Of a DNA stretch of 64,000 nucleotides, positions 53,592 to 64,000 are shown piece after piece. Origin of the DNA: Tillandsia leiboldiana (lineage: Eukaryota; Streptophyta; Magnoliopsida; Poales; Bromeliaceae); NCBI GenBank assembly GCA_029204045.2, contig CM055068.1, positions 29,835,587 to 29,899,586 on the forward strand, read 5' to 3'. A program made the translations under genes and the position numbers. Within the stretch, counting starts at the first letter, position 1. The number at the start of each line of letters is the position of its first letter. The notes under the pieces were generated by a model. It was not told the origin of the DNA. It ran no database searches and saw only the letters and a program-made list of their open reading frames with translations.

Positions 53592-56500
53592 AATCACTCC
53601 CCGGGGTCGAAACTGCGCCCCGGGCTCGCCAACAGATCCGCCGCCCATACGGTGAACCCCGTATAGACGAAGCGTCAAACCTGCAAAAAGGAAGATACTG
53701 AGCTAAACAGATATCAGAGATGAAAGTAAACTGCCAGAAATAAAATATACAACACAAAGTCCTCACCAAAAGTACATAAGTCTCTCTCAGAAATGAAAGA
53801 AAAGTACAACTCTATACCTCACTACAAGGTCTCTCAACAAAAAAACTCTTAAAATAATAAGGGTATTTCTACTCTCTGGACGATGACTGGTAGGGATCTA
53901 GCTCGCGACTCCCTTACCTCGATCTAAAGAAGCAGCAACTGGAGCAGCAGGAACAGGAGCAGACGTCCCTGGGAAAAAATACACCACGACGGGTGTGAGA
54001 ACTACATCCCACAGTAGTTCTCAGTGGGTGCCGTCAACAAGTCCAACGGTCTGCCCACTAAGTCTACTTGAGGCATGCTGTAACAAATGAAATACTGAAG
54101 GAAAGAGCTGGAAATGAATAACTCTACAGCTACTATGCCCCGATCTAGATGCTCAAAAAGTGGAACAGAAGATAACATGGTGCATCTACTAACATATCAG
54201 TATAGTCACCCAATCTGAACTGACTGCCTCCTCGGGTCCAGTCAAACCTACGCCTACCTACTACCGTTACATCCCGGAGGACCGGACTTATGTAGGGCGT
54301 CCGTAGCTGCCAAAACTGGCTCAGCCAGAGGGACTGCGTCCATAACTGCCAAAACTGGCTCAGTCAGAGGGACGGCGTCGACAAGTCGCGATACAAAAGT
54401 AACAGATCCACCCCGGGCGTGGCTCTCGAGGGGCGCGACCAAACCGAGGAAAAAGTTATCCGCGCACTCTGTCGAGCTCAAGGTGGCACTGCAGGCTATA
54501 GTCAAAATCCACGCTCACGCTCTGAACGGAAGGACTCAATCCTCAAACAACTTGCACAACATTCGGAGCACTCTCGACGACTCAGCTGATCAGCTCTCAC
54601 GAACACGAGACACTAGCCTCTCCAATACTCACAGCACAAAATACACTGGCTGGAGATACTCCACAGCCAGGATCAACCCACCACTCAGGGCTAACAAAAC
54701 TGGTCGGACAACACTCAACGACCCGGGACCACCGTCAACCCCGACGGTTCCCAACAACAGAACAGCAACCCAACCTGCAGACTCACTGACAGGATAAACC
54801 CCACAACAGACAACAATAAAGGATCAGGGAACCCCGAAAGACAAGAACCTACAACCCTATCAAACAAGAACAGGCTCTAGGTATAGCCTCTCGTCGTTCT
54901 AATCCCAAAGGAAAAGGCAGACCTTAGAACCCAGACCACTCGAATCATCTCGAGTGGTTAATTTGTAAGAAAAAATGTGAAATTTCTTACTGAAAGCCAT
55001 TAGATGTGAAAAAATCCATATTTAATGTTTTTTAGTTCTTTTTAGGAAAACAATTGAAAACAAGTTTTATATCCAAGCCTCGTAGAGCTAATGCCTTTGT
55101 CCAATCAAACAAGAACAGACTCGGGCGACCCTACGATGCTTGGAAGAAAACATTGGTTGACTAAAATCATATATGTGTCCAAAAACAGTTCTGGGTTCGA
55201 GGTCCTGCTATCACTGATAAACCGCTGCCACTAACACAGCAGCGACTGATAAAGCAAGAAAAATAGAAGATCTCGGGACCGCCGTCTACCCAAACGGCTC
55301 CCGCCACAGATGATCGATCAACTACGTCTACCAGACTCCACTCTGCTCCCAAGCACGAGTGTAAAATGCATCCCACACTAAAGGAATCCCGACCACTCGA
55401 TCCACTACCCGGGTGAGTAACACTATGTCCAGGAAGAAAAGAAGTGTGGATGTCTAAAGCGGAATAAACCTAGCCCAAGTTGGAGTTTTCTACAGTCTGG
55501 CTGAATATGCTGCATATGACGGGGGTGCTAGGTCAAGTTCCAAGATAACAATAATTTTATAGATAGTAGGAAACAAGAGCTCGCATGATCATCAAATAAC
55601 TCCAGAATTATCAGCTATCCCATTCTAGCATGCTACACAAGAATATCACTATCATGCATGGTCCTACTATAGCAGATTTAATGCACATTCTATCAATCTT
55701 GGAGACAGGGCCACCCACCTGAAAACGCTAACTGTCCAAGGTTCCACGGCTGAAAACACCAGGAGCAATAATATCTACTAATCCACTGCCCCGATGGTCC
55801 AAAAACACTGAACAAATCCTCCTGGTACAAACACACGGCTAACAGTTACACATTAAATTCCACAATTTACCCAAATAAGTACATTCAGAATTAAGCCACA
55901 AAGATATCACTTTTTCACCTGCAAATAAAGCTCCAAAAATTCCAATAAAAATACTACGGCGATCGTCGCGTTGAGACCTTCGAAACGGGTACCGGCACGT
56001 CCAAATCCGAGCCCCGTAGGCCAAGTTACAAATTCCACAGTATAGGCGCGCAAAAACTCACAACCACACAACTGTAAAACTCTGCACAGTAAATGGGGAA
56101 ACAGTATACCTTCGGGCAAGCCTCAGAAAAATCCGAGAAAAATACGATGATAGTCTTCGCGATGAGTAGATGCAAAAAGTGTACAGGCTCATCTCAATCC
56201 GACGCTCGAGTGCGGAAATAAAATTCCGGCAAGGGGCTGCTATCCAAAAACTCCACCAGTAAACAACGGCTTTGAAATGTCTCGAAAACCGTGCCATAAA
56301 CTCTGAATCTAGCGAGATGATCAACAAAAAAATCGAAGACGTACCTCTCTTGAACCCAATGCCGCAGAAATTGTTTAAAAATACCGTCGGAGTAGCTCTG
56401 TGGACCTCTCAGACTGAAATGCGGCGATAACGGGCCTCCGATGAAAGATCGTCGCTTCGCGCTACGATGCCGAAATCGTCAACGCCGCGGCTTCCAAAAA

Positions 56501-57562
56501 TTCCGGGCCTCTGCCAAAAGATGCGCAACACGAAGATCTCCAACTTTGCTAAAGGGTCCAAGGGCAGAGGGGTTCGGGAAAAGGATCAAAGCCCGAGCAA
56601 AGGGGCTATTTATAGGCCCAGCCCGAAAAATCCAACAATTTGGACTTTTGGCCCAAATTCGGGCGCCCGAAACATTTGGGCTGCTACAGTAATGGGCCCG
56701 GCCCATTACTGTTCACGCCCGAAAACTCCACAGCCCGCCACGCGTCCACCTAAACAGCATACAACCATTTGGGCCAACGGCGCTGCGCCGCGTGGCCTAA
56801 GCTGGTGCCGACACGTGGCGCCCACACGCGGGAGCCGCGGGTCAGCATGCCCACGTCGTGCCCACACGCGCCTGTCGGGCACGCAGCCCGAGGCAACCAA
56901 TCCCCGCCCCGTGGACCGCGAGCACAACACCTCTCCAACCAAGAGCTGCCACGTGTCCACCCCCGGTCCACCGTGCACCCGCGCCAAGTCCGTGGACCAC
57001 GTCTACAGCACCGGCCACTCACAAGATGCCACGTGGCCTGCCCCACGGTGCACGCCGGCCGCGTGGACCGCGCGCCTGCCCGCGCGCCTGCCCGCGCGGC
57101 TGCCTGCGCCGGCGCGCCTGCCCGCAGCCGCTCCACTGCTTGCCCGAGCCCGCGCCGCCGCACTCCGCCGCTGCCCCCCGCCGCCGCCGCCGACGCCGGA
57201 ACAGTACAAGCTGCCTCGAAATCCGTGTTTTCTCCTCCGGGCTCCGAAAAATACAAGTAAATAGTCCATCCTGACCGTTTTCGCGCGCTGAATCCAAATC
57301 CGATGTCCGTTTGGCCCAAATCCACTTCTAAAATTTCTCGAAAATTCCTGGAAAAGTAAACTTGATCCATTTTTCGTGCCGGGTCAATTCCTTAGTTACA
57401 ATACGCGCGTAAAAACCTCAATCACCCAATATGGGCCTCCTGTTAAGCAACCTTGCTCCCAAGTACACTAGGAATCCATTTCCGGGGCCCGGCATGCGCA
57501 CAAACACTCCCAGAAACCACTAATCCATTAATAAACCTTAAGTGGGGATTCGGGTCCTCACA
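53592..57562 (-). repeat. Element E 3' LTR (about 3971 bp)
   Basis: The left terminus is degraded (AATCACTCCCC where D has TGTCACGCCCC) and the right end is GGGTCCTCACA, next to the PPT. A two-unit repeat with CTGCCAAAACTGGCTCAG lies near 54311-54370. A perfect 9-bp inverted repeat lies at 54935-54958. A donor-like site lies at about 56345, a TATA box at 56607-56614, and a GC-rich promoter at 56640-57200 with CACGTG boxes near 56812, 56949 and 57029. The acceptor-like motif of the other families was not found. Confidence 0.88.
56607..56614 (-). promoter_or_regulatory. TATA box of element E LTR
   Basis: Reads CCTATAAATAGCC on the minus strand, about 269 nt upstream of the donor-like AGAG|GTACG. 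Confidence 0.7.
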
Positions 57563-57599
57563 TCCTCCCCCACTAAAAAAAAGTTTCATCCTCGAAACT
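57563..57599 (-). other. Element E polypurine tract and pre-PPT hairpin
   Basis: On the minus strand AGTTTCG and TGAAACT (one G-U pair) flank AGGA (57582-57599), followed by an A/G-rich tract AGTGGGGGAGGA before the LTR. Confidence 0.75.
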
Positions 57600-58387
57600 A
57601 ACATGGCTCAAAAGGGAGTCTCCAAGCCAAAGGTAAGCATCCATCACTAACTCCCCAGTCTCTAACTCCCCAGTCGCTACTCACTCCACACAAAGCGTAT
57701 CCAAAGCTGGAAAATCCTCAGAAATTCCAAAAACTGGGGGCAAGGAAAACAGTCAACTCTACTCGTCCAAAACTACACGAATTATGCCAACACAACCAAC
57801 CAGAAAGGTGAGGGCCCCACCGGCAGGAAAGTCATCAACCCCCAACTCTCTAATTAGAAAATAGCTGAAATTAACGAAAAGTTCGAAAATTCCGAAAGAC
57901 CAGTGCCCTCGCCCTAATCAAACAAGAACAGGTTCGGGCACCGTCTCTATTTCTGGAGTAACCTTTCGAAGCTTTCGTCCTGTTCGTAAATTTCAGCGCA
58001 AGGACGAGAAAAAGGGAGAGAAGTGTTGATGTCATTCCTGCCGTGGCTACAAAAACGGAAGCAACGATCTATCCGTGCCCCTAAAAACACAACCCGATCC
58101 GTGACCCCTAGAGACACAACCTCTAGTCCTAGGCGTCACCTACGCTCAACAGGTAGCACCTAACCCAAAAACCGCTGAAGCCACTACTGCAGGAAGGATG
58201 CCTTGGTGACCTGTGGAAATGATCTTTTGTTGTCCAACTCGCGGAAAGGTCACTGTTCTCAATCCACAATCAATCGTTGCACGATACCGCACTAGCTGGT
58301 CCATCCCGTATGCTCGATCTGAGTCCTAGAGCTGTAACTGAACCGTCACACCTGCCGGTGTACTTCCCAAAGTCTCAGCTGTCCTGA

Positions 58388-59925
58388 TCATGCCTCAAAA
58401 TTCACCTCTGCTCGTATGATACTGTGAAGAAACCAGTCGCTAATGCATGTAGCAAAAATTTTCCTAACCCATACCATGCCGAGATGCAGATGCCCTACTA
58501 AGAAGTGCAAAAGGATGCAGCGGTATCCAAAAAGCTCAACCAACTGACTGAAAAATAAAGCCATACATGCGGCGATAAGATCTGCCGCCGGGGTGCCCTC
58601 CACCAGGGCCGCGTAAACCCGTCCACTGGGTGCTGAAGACCGTTGTCCCGTCTGTCCCGACGTCGTACCCCACTCTGTCTGACGGTGTACTGGAGGGGCT
58701 TCCGCTTCCTGAATAGGCAAGGGGGGTGCTATAGTAAGGGGTCACACTGACAGAATGGCCCGGGGACAAGCTGCTTGAAAATGTCCAAACTCTCCACATA
58801 GGAAACACCGTCCCTGTCTCTGGTCACACTGTGACGGTGGATGAGGGCCGCCACAGATGACACACCGCTCATGTCGCTGTTGCCGATACTGCTGCTGAAA
58901 CTACTATCGCTGCTGATACTACGGCTGTTGCGGGTGTCCACCTGAACTCTGGAGCCTCTGAAACTCACGACCCTCAGGGTGAGATCATGGAGGTCTCGGA
59001 GGTGCCTGCCGACTCGTCTGTCCCTCATCAACCGGTGCTGGGCGCTTTGCCCGTGGAATCACTGCGGAAGCTAGAGCCACCTCATCTATCACCGCCTCTC
59101 TGCACTCAACGTTCCTGCTCCATAGATGCATCCAAAGTCTGCAATCTACGCGAACGGACAAACTGATAAATCTCCCGGCGCAAATCCCGCTCAAACATAT
59201 AAATCTGATGTGCCTCGTCCCTCGCAGCGTGCGGTACATAGGGCCACAACTGGTTGAAGTCTGCGATGTACTCATGCACGGGACGATCTCCTTGACGGAG
59301 ATTCTTCAGCTGCTCCTCTAACCTCTGCCTGACGCTCTCCGGGAAAAAGGCTCCAAGAAATAGACTGCGGAACTCCGCCAAAGAGAGAAGCTGCGTCCCA
59401 GGCGGACCAGCAGGTCGCACACGCCGCCACCAAGCCTCGGCGTTGCGCTCCAAGAAGTGTGTAGCCAAGAGGACTCGAAACCGCTCCTCATTGAACAAAC
59501 TCTCAAAATGACACTCCATGGCCGTGATCCAAGACTCAGCCGCCCACGGCTCTGCACTCAATCCAGAAAAACGGGGTGGATCGAACTGGCGGAACCTCAT
59601 CAATAGATCCACCACCTCACGCTGCTCTGCAGGGGCCAACTATTTCGCCGTCCCGGACGGCTGACCACTGGTAACCGGCGCAGTAGGGGCTGCCTGTGCT
59701 GCTGGTACAACTGGGGGCATCACAACTGACTGTGCTCTCTGCTCTATCATGCGCACCATCCGATCCATGGTCTCCTCCTGACGCCGGAAAGCCTCTGACA
59801 ACTGAGCCATCTGAGCCCGAAGCTCCTACACCTCACTTTGCTGACCCTGTGCTGACTCCTCCTTGCTCAGGCTCGTGCAAGGAGGAAGGCTGAGAACGCG
59901 TCCGCATCCTGCGTCGGGGAGGCAT
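58388..59925 (-). pseudogene. gag: Element E gag, broken
   Basis: Starts MPPRRRMRTRSQ at 59925 on minus, like element A Gag. A frameshift and stop lie near 59830 and an amber codon near 59640. A Gag core of about 178 codons is open at 59106-59639 (PPRFSGLSAEPWAAESWITA, EAWWRRVRP, QGDRPVHEYIADFNQLWPYV). Further on, the zinc knuckle CFLCGEFGHFQAAC is readable at 58766-58807 and a GRVYAALVEGTPAADLI segment (compare GRVYAAQVEDSAAADHV in A) near 58590. After that the sequence degenerates. Protease, RT and integrase are not recognisable between 57600 and 58560. Confidence 0.85.
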
Positions 59926-59988
59926 CGTGCCCAACAGCGATCCACATGCGAACATCAGGACAGTACCAAACAACGCTCGACCCAATCC

Positions 59989-60125
59989 AGCGAAAGTCTA
60001 AGACATGTCATCCATTCCATAGCATTATGTTGTCTGCAGCTAACATAACCGCTTAGGAGAATAAACATGCCAATCACTCATCCCATCCCTTGGGAGAGGT
60101 ATAAAACTCAATCAGGACTTTCGCT
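59989..60125 (-). promoter_or_regulatory. Element E leader RNA structure (candidate dimerisation signal)
   Basis: Inner hairpin at 60025-60048 keeps the CTGCAG loop palindrome with one mismatch at the top of the stem. The outer stem is a perfect 10-bp pair between AGCGAAAGTC (plus 59989-59998) and GACTTTCGCT (plus 60116-60125). Confidence 0.58.
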
Positions 60126-60207
60126 AAAAGTCACGACTCTCACATAGTCATCCTAATGTCCAACCACAAGCCTAGGGTTTCTAAGTCCTCAATGACCTAA
60201 AACCTAG

Positions 60208-60219
60208 GCTCTGATACCA
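60208..60219 (-). other. Element E primer-binding site
   Basis: GCTCTGATACCA on plus, 8 nt from the LTR boundary at 60228. Confidence 0.87.
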
Positions 60220-60227
60220 CTCTAATC

Positions 60228-61249
60228 AGTCACGCCCCAGGGTCGAAACTGCGACCCGGGCTCACCAACAGATCCGCCGACCATACGGTGAACCCCGTAT
60301 AGACGAAGCGTCAAACCTGCAAAAAGGAAGATACTGAACTAAATAAATATATGAGCTGAAAGTAAACTGCTAGAAATAAAATATACAACACAAAGTCCTC
60401 ACCAAAAGTACATAAGTCTCTCTCATAAATGAAAGAAAAGTACAACTCTATACCTCACTACAAGGTCTCTCAACAAAAAACTCTCAAAATAATAAGGGTA
60501 CATCTACTCTCTGGACGACGACTGGTAGGGATCTAGCTCGCGACTCCCTTACCTCGATCTAAAGAAGCAGCAACTAGAGCAGCAGGAACATGAGCAGACG
60601 TCCCTGGAGAAAAATACACCACGACGGGTGTGAGAACTACATCCCACAGTAGTTCTCAGTGGGTACCGTCAACAAGCCCAACTGTCTGCCCACTAAGTCT
60701 ACTAGAGGTATGCTGTAACAAATGAAATACTGAAGGAAAGAGCTGGAAATGAATAACTCTACAGCTACTATGCCCCTATCTAGATGCTCAAAAAGTGGAA
60801 CAGAAGATAACATTGTGCATCTACTAACATATCAGTATAGTCACCCAATCTGAACTGACTGCCTCCTCGGGTCCAGTCAAACCTGCGCCTACCTACTGCC
60901 GTTACATCCCGGAGGACCGGACTTACGTAGGGCGTCCGTAGCTGCCAAAACTGGCTTAGCCAGAGGGACTGCGTCCGTAACTGCCAAAACTGGCTCAGTC
61001 AGAGGCACGGCGTCGACAAGTCGCGATACAAAAGTAACAGATCCACCCCGGGCGTGGTTCTCGAGGGGCGCGACCCCACCGAGGAAAAAGGTATCCGCGC
61101 ACTCTGTCGAGCTCAAGGTGGCACTGCAGGCTATAGTCAAAATCCACGCTCACGCTCTGAACGGAAGGACTCAATCCTCAAACAACTCGCACAACAGTCG
61201 GAGCACTCTCGATGACTTAGCTGATCAGCTCTCACGAACACGAGACACT
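60228..61249 (-). repeat. Element E 5' LTR, left fragment
   Basis: Matches 53592-54612 of the E 3' LTR closely and stops at GACACT, where LTR H begins. In the 3' LTR the sequence continues AGCCTCTCC. Confidence 0.9.
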
Positions 61250-64000
61250 TGTGAGGACCCAAAATTCCCACGTAAGGATTACTGTTGGTTCGGCAGCTTC
61301 TGGAAGCCTTTTGTTGAGTGTGGAGGCTTTGCGCGCAAATCGGACTTCAAAACCGGACTCAGCGCGAAAAATGGATCGAGTTGGTGTGTTCGGATGCCCC
61401 CGTAATTTTGAGAAATGGATTCTTGCAAAATGGACTTCATATTTGGATTCAGCACGGAAAAACGTTGGAAATCGGCTGTTTGGTTGTATTTTTCGGAGTC
61501 CGGATGAGCGAAAACGGGCAACCGGAAGTTCGGAGGGTTTATTTGGGCGCAGGGGAAGGCCTTGGACCGGGGGTGCCACGTGTCGACACCCCATTGGCCC
61601 GATGTTCAATGCGGTCCAGGGGGTTTGCGGGTGGACGCGTGGCGGGCCGTGGTTGGGCCCGCCGCCGCGCGCACGTGGGCGCACTGTGCGCTCCCCGCGC
61701 GTGGGGACACGCGGCGCACACCCTTTGGTGGCGCCGCGGCCACCCGGATCAAGCCGCGTGGCTTGATCCGGGCGGTTTGTCCCGGGCGACGTGGCGGCCC
61801 GGATGGCCGCCACGTGTCCGGCCCGCCAGGCCGGGCGGGCCGGGCCCGCACTGTAGCATCCGGGAGAGTGGGGGGTAGGGGATTTAATGTGTTTTCTCCT
61901 CCTTCTTCTTCTTCTTCTCCCTCCTCCTTCTTCCTCCTTGGACCAGGGTTTTTTTGGGGGACTCCAGGCAGAGCTGCACCAGCAACCCTACTTCATCTTC
62001 ATCACCATGGATGGGCCATTGGAGCTCCATGATCATCATTTTCCCCATGAGGGAGCTTTAGCACCATTGCTGGATTTTCGGAGCTCCACCGTCGCAGTTT
62101 AGTACGAAAATTCCCCAGGACTCATTTCTTGGACTTTTGAGCTCATTTTTGGTTCTATGTTTTCAATAGAGGTAAGGCTACAATCTTGGTATTCAACTCT
62201 CCTCTCAGATCTCATGTTTTTACAGAGTTTTAGGGCCATCTTTGGGACCCTTTGTTTCAGTCTGGATTTTTGGGCAGCTTTAGTATTTTGGCTCTTCTGA
62301 ATTGTAGTGGTGGAATTTTTGGATGAATTTTGCAGGAAAATTTCCAGGACTCGAAGATCTACAATATTGGTATGTAACATTTTCCCCAGATCTGAGTTTT
62401 TATTAGGGTTTATGCATGATCTTTGGAACACCATGCTGCATTCGTGCACAGATGGAACTTGGTGGATAGTTCAAAGTGTTTATGGGTTTTCTCCTTCATA
62501 CGAGCATGAAATTGGAGTTCTTTGGATCAATTTGTATCTACTCTCGACAAGGATCCAATGGTACATCTCTTGCAGGATTTGGAGCAAGTTTGGTTAGGTA
62601 AATTAATGATCTTTTCAAGTGCTATTATATGGATTACTGCAGTCCCTGTTTTAATTTGGATTTGAGCAATGCACCTTGGAATGCAGATAACTTCGTGGAT
62701 ACAAGGTCTTTTTCAGAAATTCAAGTTGGGACTTCTTCTTAACTTCAAGGTGAGAAAATTCTCTTTTGTGATCTGTGGATAAATCCCTTTGGAAAAGCCT
62801 CTAATTAAGCTTGGAAATGCTAGCAAGTTTATGTTAACAGTTTTTGGGCAGCATTGTGAATTTTGCTTCGTTTGAATGTTAAGGGAAATTAATGGTGGAT
62901 TTTTGGGGACTTGAAGACATTTGAATGAAAGAGGAGATCTTGTTTTACTCTTGGATACTTCATTTGAGGTATTTGAGGTTGCACATACTTTTATTAACCT
63001 GTTGCACTTGCTAAAATTCTGGAATTTGAGTGCGTAGTGTGCATTGTTTCAGTGATTGCGCCCAATCCGTGAGGCGGATTTGGATGATTTTCGTGGCATC
63101 GGACTCCTGAGAGGATAAGGATTACTCACGAAAAATTTTATCTAAGGAGGGCAGCGGATCATCAAGTTTCAGGTGGGTGGTTGTGCTTTGCCGAAAACAT
63201 CGATTTACCCAATCGGGCTATTGGTTTCCCTCATGGCATTGTGGTTGATGTTCTCTTCTCCTCGGTATATATGCTTGGATATCCATGTTAGATTAAGTTA
63301 ATCGATTCTCAGTGTATACATGAGTGAATGAATAGTTTGATTGATGTTGTATTATCTCATATGAAGTTGATTATAAGTGATCCTCCTTTAACCTATGTTA
63401 TGTGAGGGTAATTGGGAAATTAATCTTTAGCCTACACTTTGTGATGAATGGTTACCTAATTATGGTGAATGATGGTGATAGTTATATGTAATGATTTTAG
63501 TTGATTTATGTGAAGGATATGGTTGCTATGTAGGAAGGGATTGTTAGACTTTATGTGAATGTCATATGGGCTAAGTGTGAATGGCTATACAGGGTAAGTG
63601 AGGGTGATCTTATTGATGATTCTTGAACCTATGTCATGAGAGGTTATATGTTAAATGTTTCTTGACTTATCCACATGAGAATAATTGACCTTGTAGATTT
63701 TCCTTCTACATCTTGTGATATTTACCATAATGGTTGATACTTAGACTATTTGCATGAGATTGTATATTGTGAATGGTCGGGCGATTTAGCCTATGTGGAA
63801 ATAAATGTTGTTGGTGGATTCTATGTGCATCCTATGTGAGATCAATAAAAGTTGTTGAACCTTAGTCTATTCATTGGTGATAGTGGATTGAATGACCATA
63901 TTCAAGTAATGTTAATGTTCTTTTGGCAAGTCTATATGTGAATGGATGTTTCATTTGAGGGTGGTTAGTGGTTTGTGTGAGAATAACTGACTACATTAAT
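61250..64000 (+). repeat. LTR H (Tekay-type), running off the window
   Basis: Begins TGTGAGGACCCAAAATTCCC inside the E 5' LTR. Its first 300 bp resemble the reverse complement of the D/E LTR end. It has a GC-rich block (about 61560-61860) with CACGTG boxes near 61575 and 61811, a CTT-rich tract at 61896-61940 and a donor-like AGAG|GTAAGG at 62171/62172. From 62600 to 64000 it is AT-rich with no supported gene. The 3' end and any interior lie beyond the window, so solo LTR or full element cannot be told apart. Confidence 0.75.

Larger units (their letters stand above)
53592..61249 (-). mobile_element. Gypsy element E (minus), D family, internally deleted
   Basis: 3' LTR 53592-57562, interior 57563-60227 and 5' LTR 60228-61249, the last cut by LTR H. 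Its leader and LTR start match element D. The interior is only about 2.7 kb and codes for gag remnants, so the element was non-autonomous. Confidence 0.88.

Noticed and set aside
56467..57264. 265-codon plus-strand frame
   Set aside because: GC-rich promoter part of the E LTR; similar low-complexity frames occur at the same place in the other LTRs.
62300..64000. Host gene with small exons
   Set aside because: Donor- and acceptor-like sites occur, but there is no coding stretch with a recognisable domain, and the region continues LTR H.

Overview
This window is plant (angiosperm) nuclear DNA made almost entirely of nested LTR retrotransposons. I find no host gene, rRNA gene or tRNA gene that I can defend. 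The plant assignment rests on Tekay/Del-type chromoviruses with 3-4 kb LTRs, a SIRE/Maximus-type copia element with a third ORF, and a Cassandra-type TRIM whose LTRs carry 5S-rRNA-like boxes. I cannot say which plant family. A 100-N gap and homopolymer-type indels near it point to a draft long-read assembly.

Layout, left to right. (1) 1-10901, plus: gypsy element A, with an incomplete 5' LTR at the window edge, one gag-pol frame broken by a single amber codon, and a complete 3' LTR. (2) 10902-17734, minus: the leader and 5' LTR of gypsy element D. A is inserted in the D leader, and solo LTR F (12320-14750, TSD ACTCA) is inserted in the D LTR. (3) 17735-18196 and 46913-52543, plus: gypsy element C. 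Its 5' LTR is interrupted by D and by B, its interior is a decayed mosaic, and its 3' LTR is complete. (4) 18197-46912, minus: gypsy element B, flanked by TSD TTACC, with most of pol deleted. Its 5' LTR was invaded by a copia element (24377 onward). (5) 24377-44469, minus: copia sequence, including an unmerged contig overlap. The 28013-36353 stretch left of the gap and the 36454-44847 stretch right of it are the same sequence. (6) 52544-52598: a scrap of an integrase gene from an older gypsy element G, into which C inserted. (7) 52599-53575: a Cassandra multimer (LTR-internal-LTR-internal-LTR, period 401 bp). (8) 53592-61249, minus: gypsy element E, with gag remnants. (9) 61250-64000, plus: the start of another long LTR (H) inserted in the E 5' LTR.

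Relative ages from nesting: G, then C, then D and B, then A and F (in D) and copia (in B); separately E, then H. A is the only element close to full coding capacity. It should nevertheless be inactive, because it has an amber codon between gag and pol and lacks the second aspartate of the reverse transcriptase active site.

The most interesting signals are RNA-structural rather than protein-coding. (a) The copia LTR holds eight small hairpins with an invariant hexaloop and different but self-complementary stems. (b) The Tekay leaders hold a hairpin whose loop carries the palindrome CTGCAG; in A, B, C and E it is enclosed by a second, longer-range stem, and in D the partner strand has been separated by the A insertion. 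It resembles a retroviral dimerisation kissing loop. (c) Several LTR families share a hairpin with a fixed 9-nt loop and covarying stem. (d) Tekay LTRs have a TATA-like box, a splice-donor-like site about 270 nt downstream, and (in A, B, C and D) a conserved acceptor-like TTTGTTTTGCAG, suggesting a leader intron inside the LTR. (e) The palindrome array GATCCGGATC in the copia promoter recurs upstream of that element's third ORF. All structures were found by eye and none has been tested by folding software or experiment.
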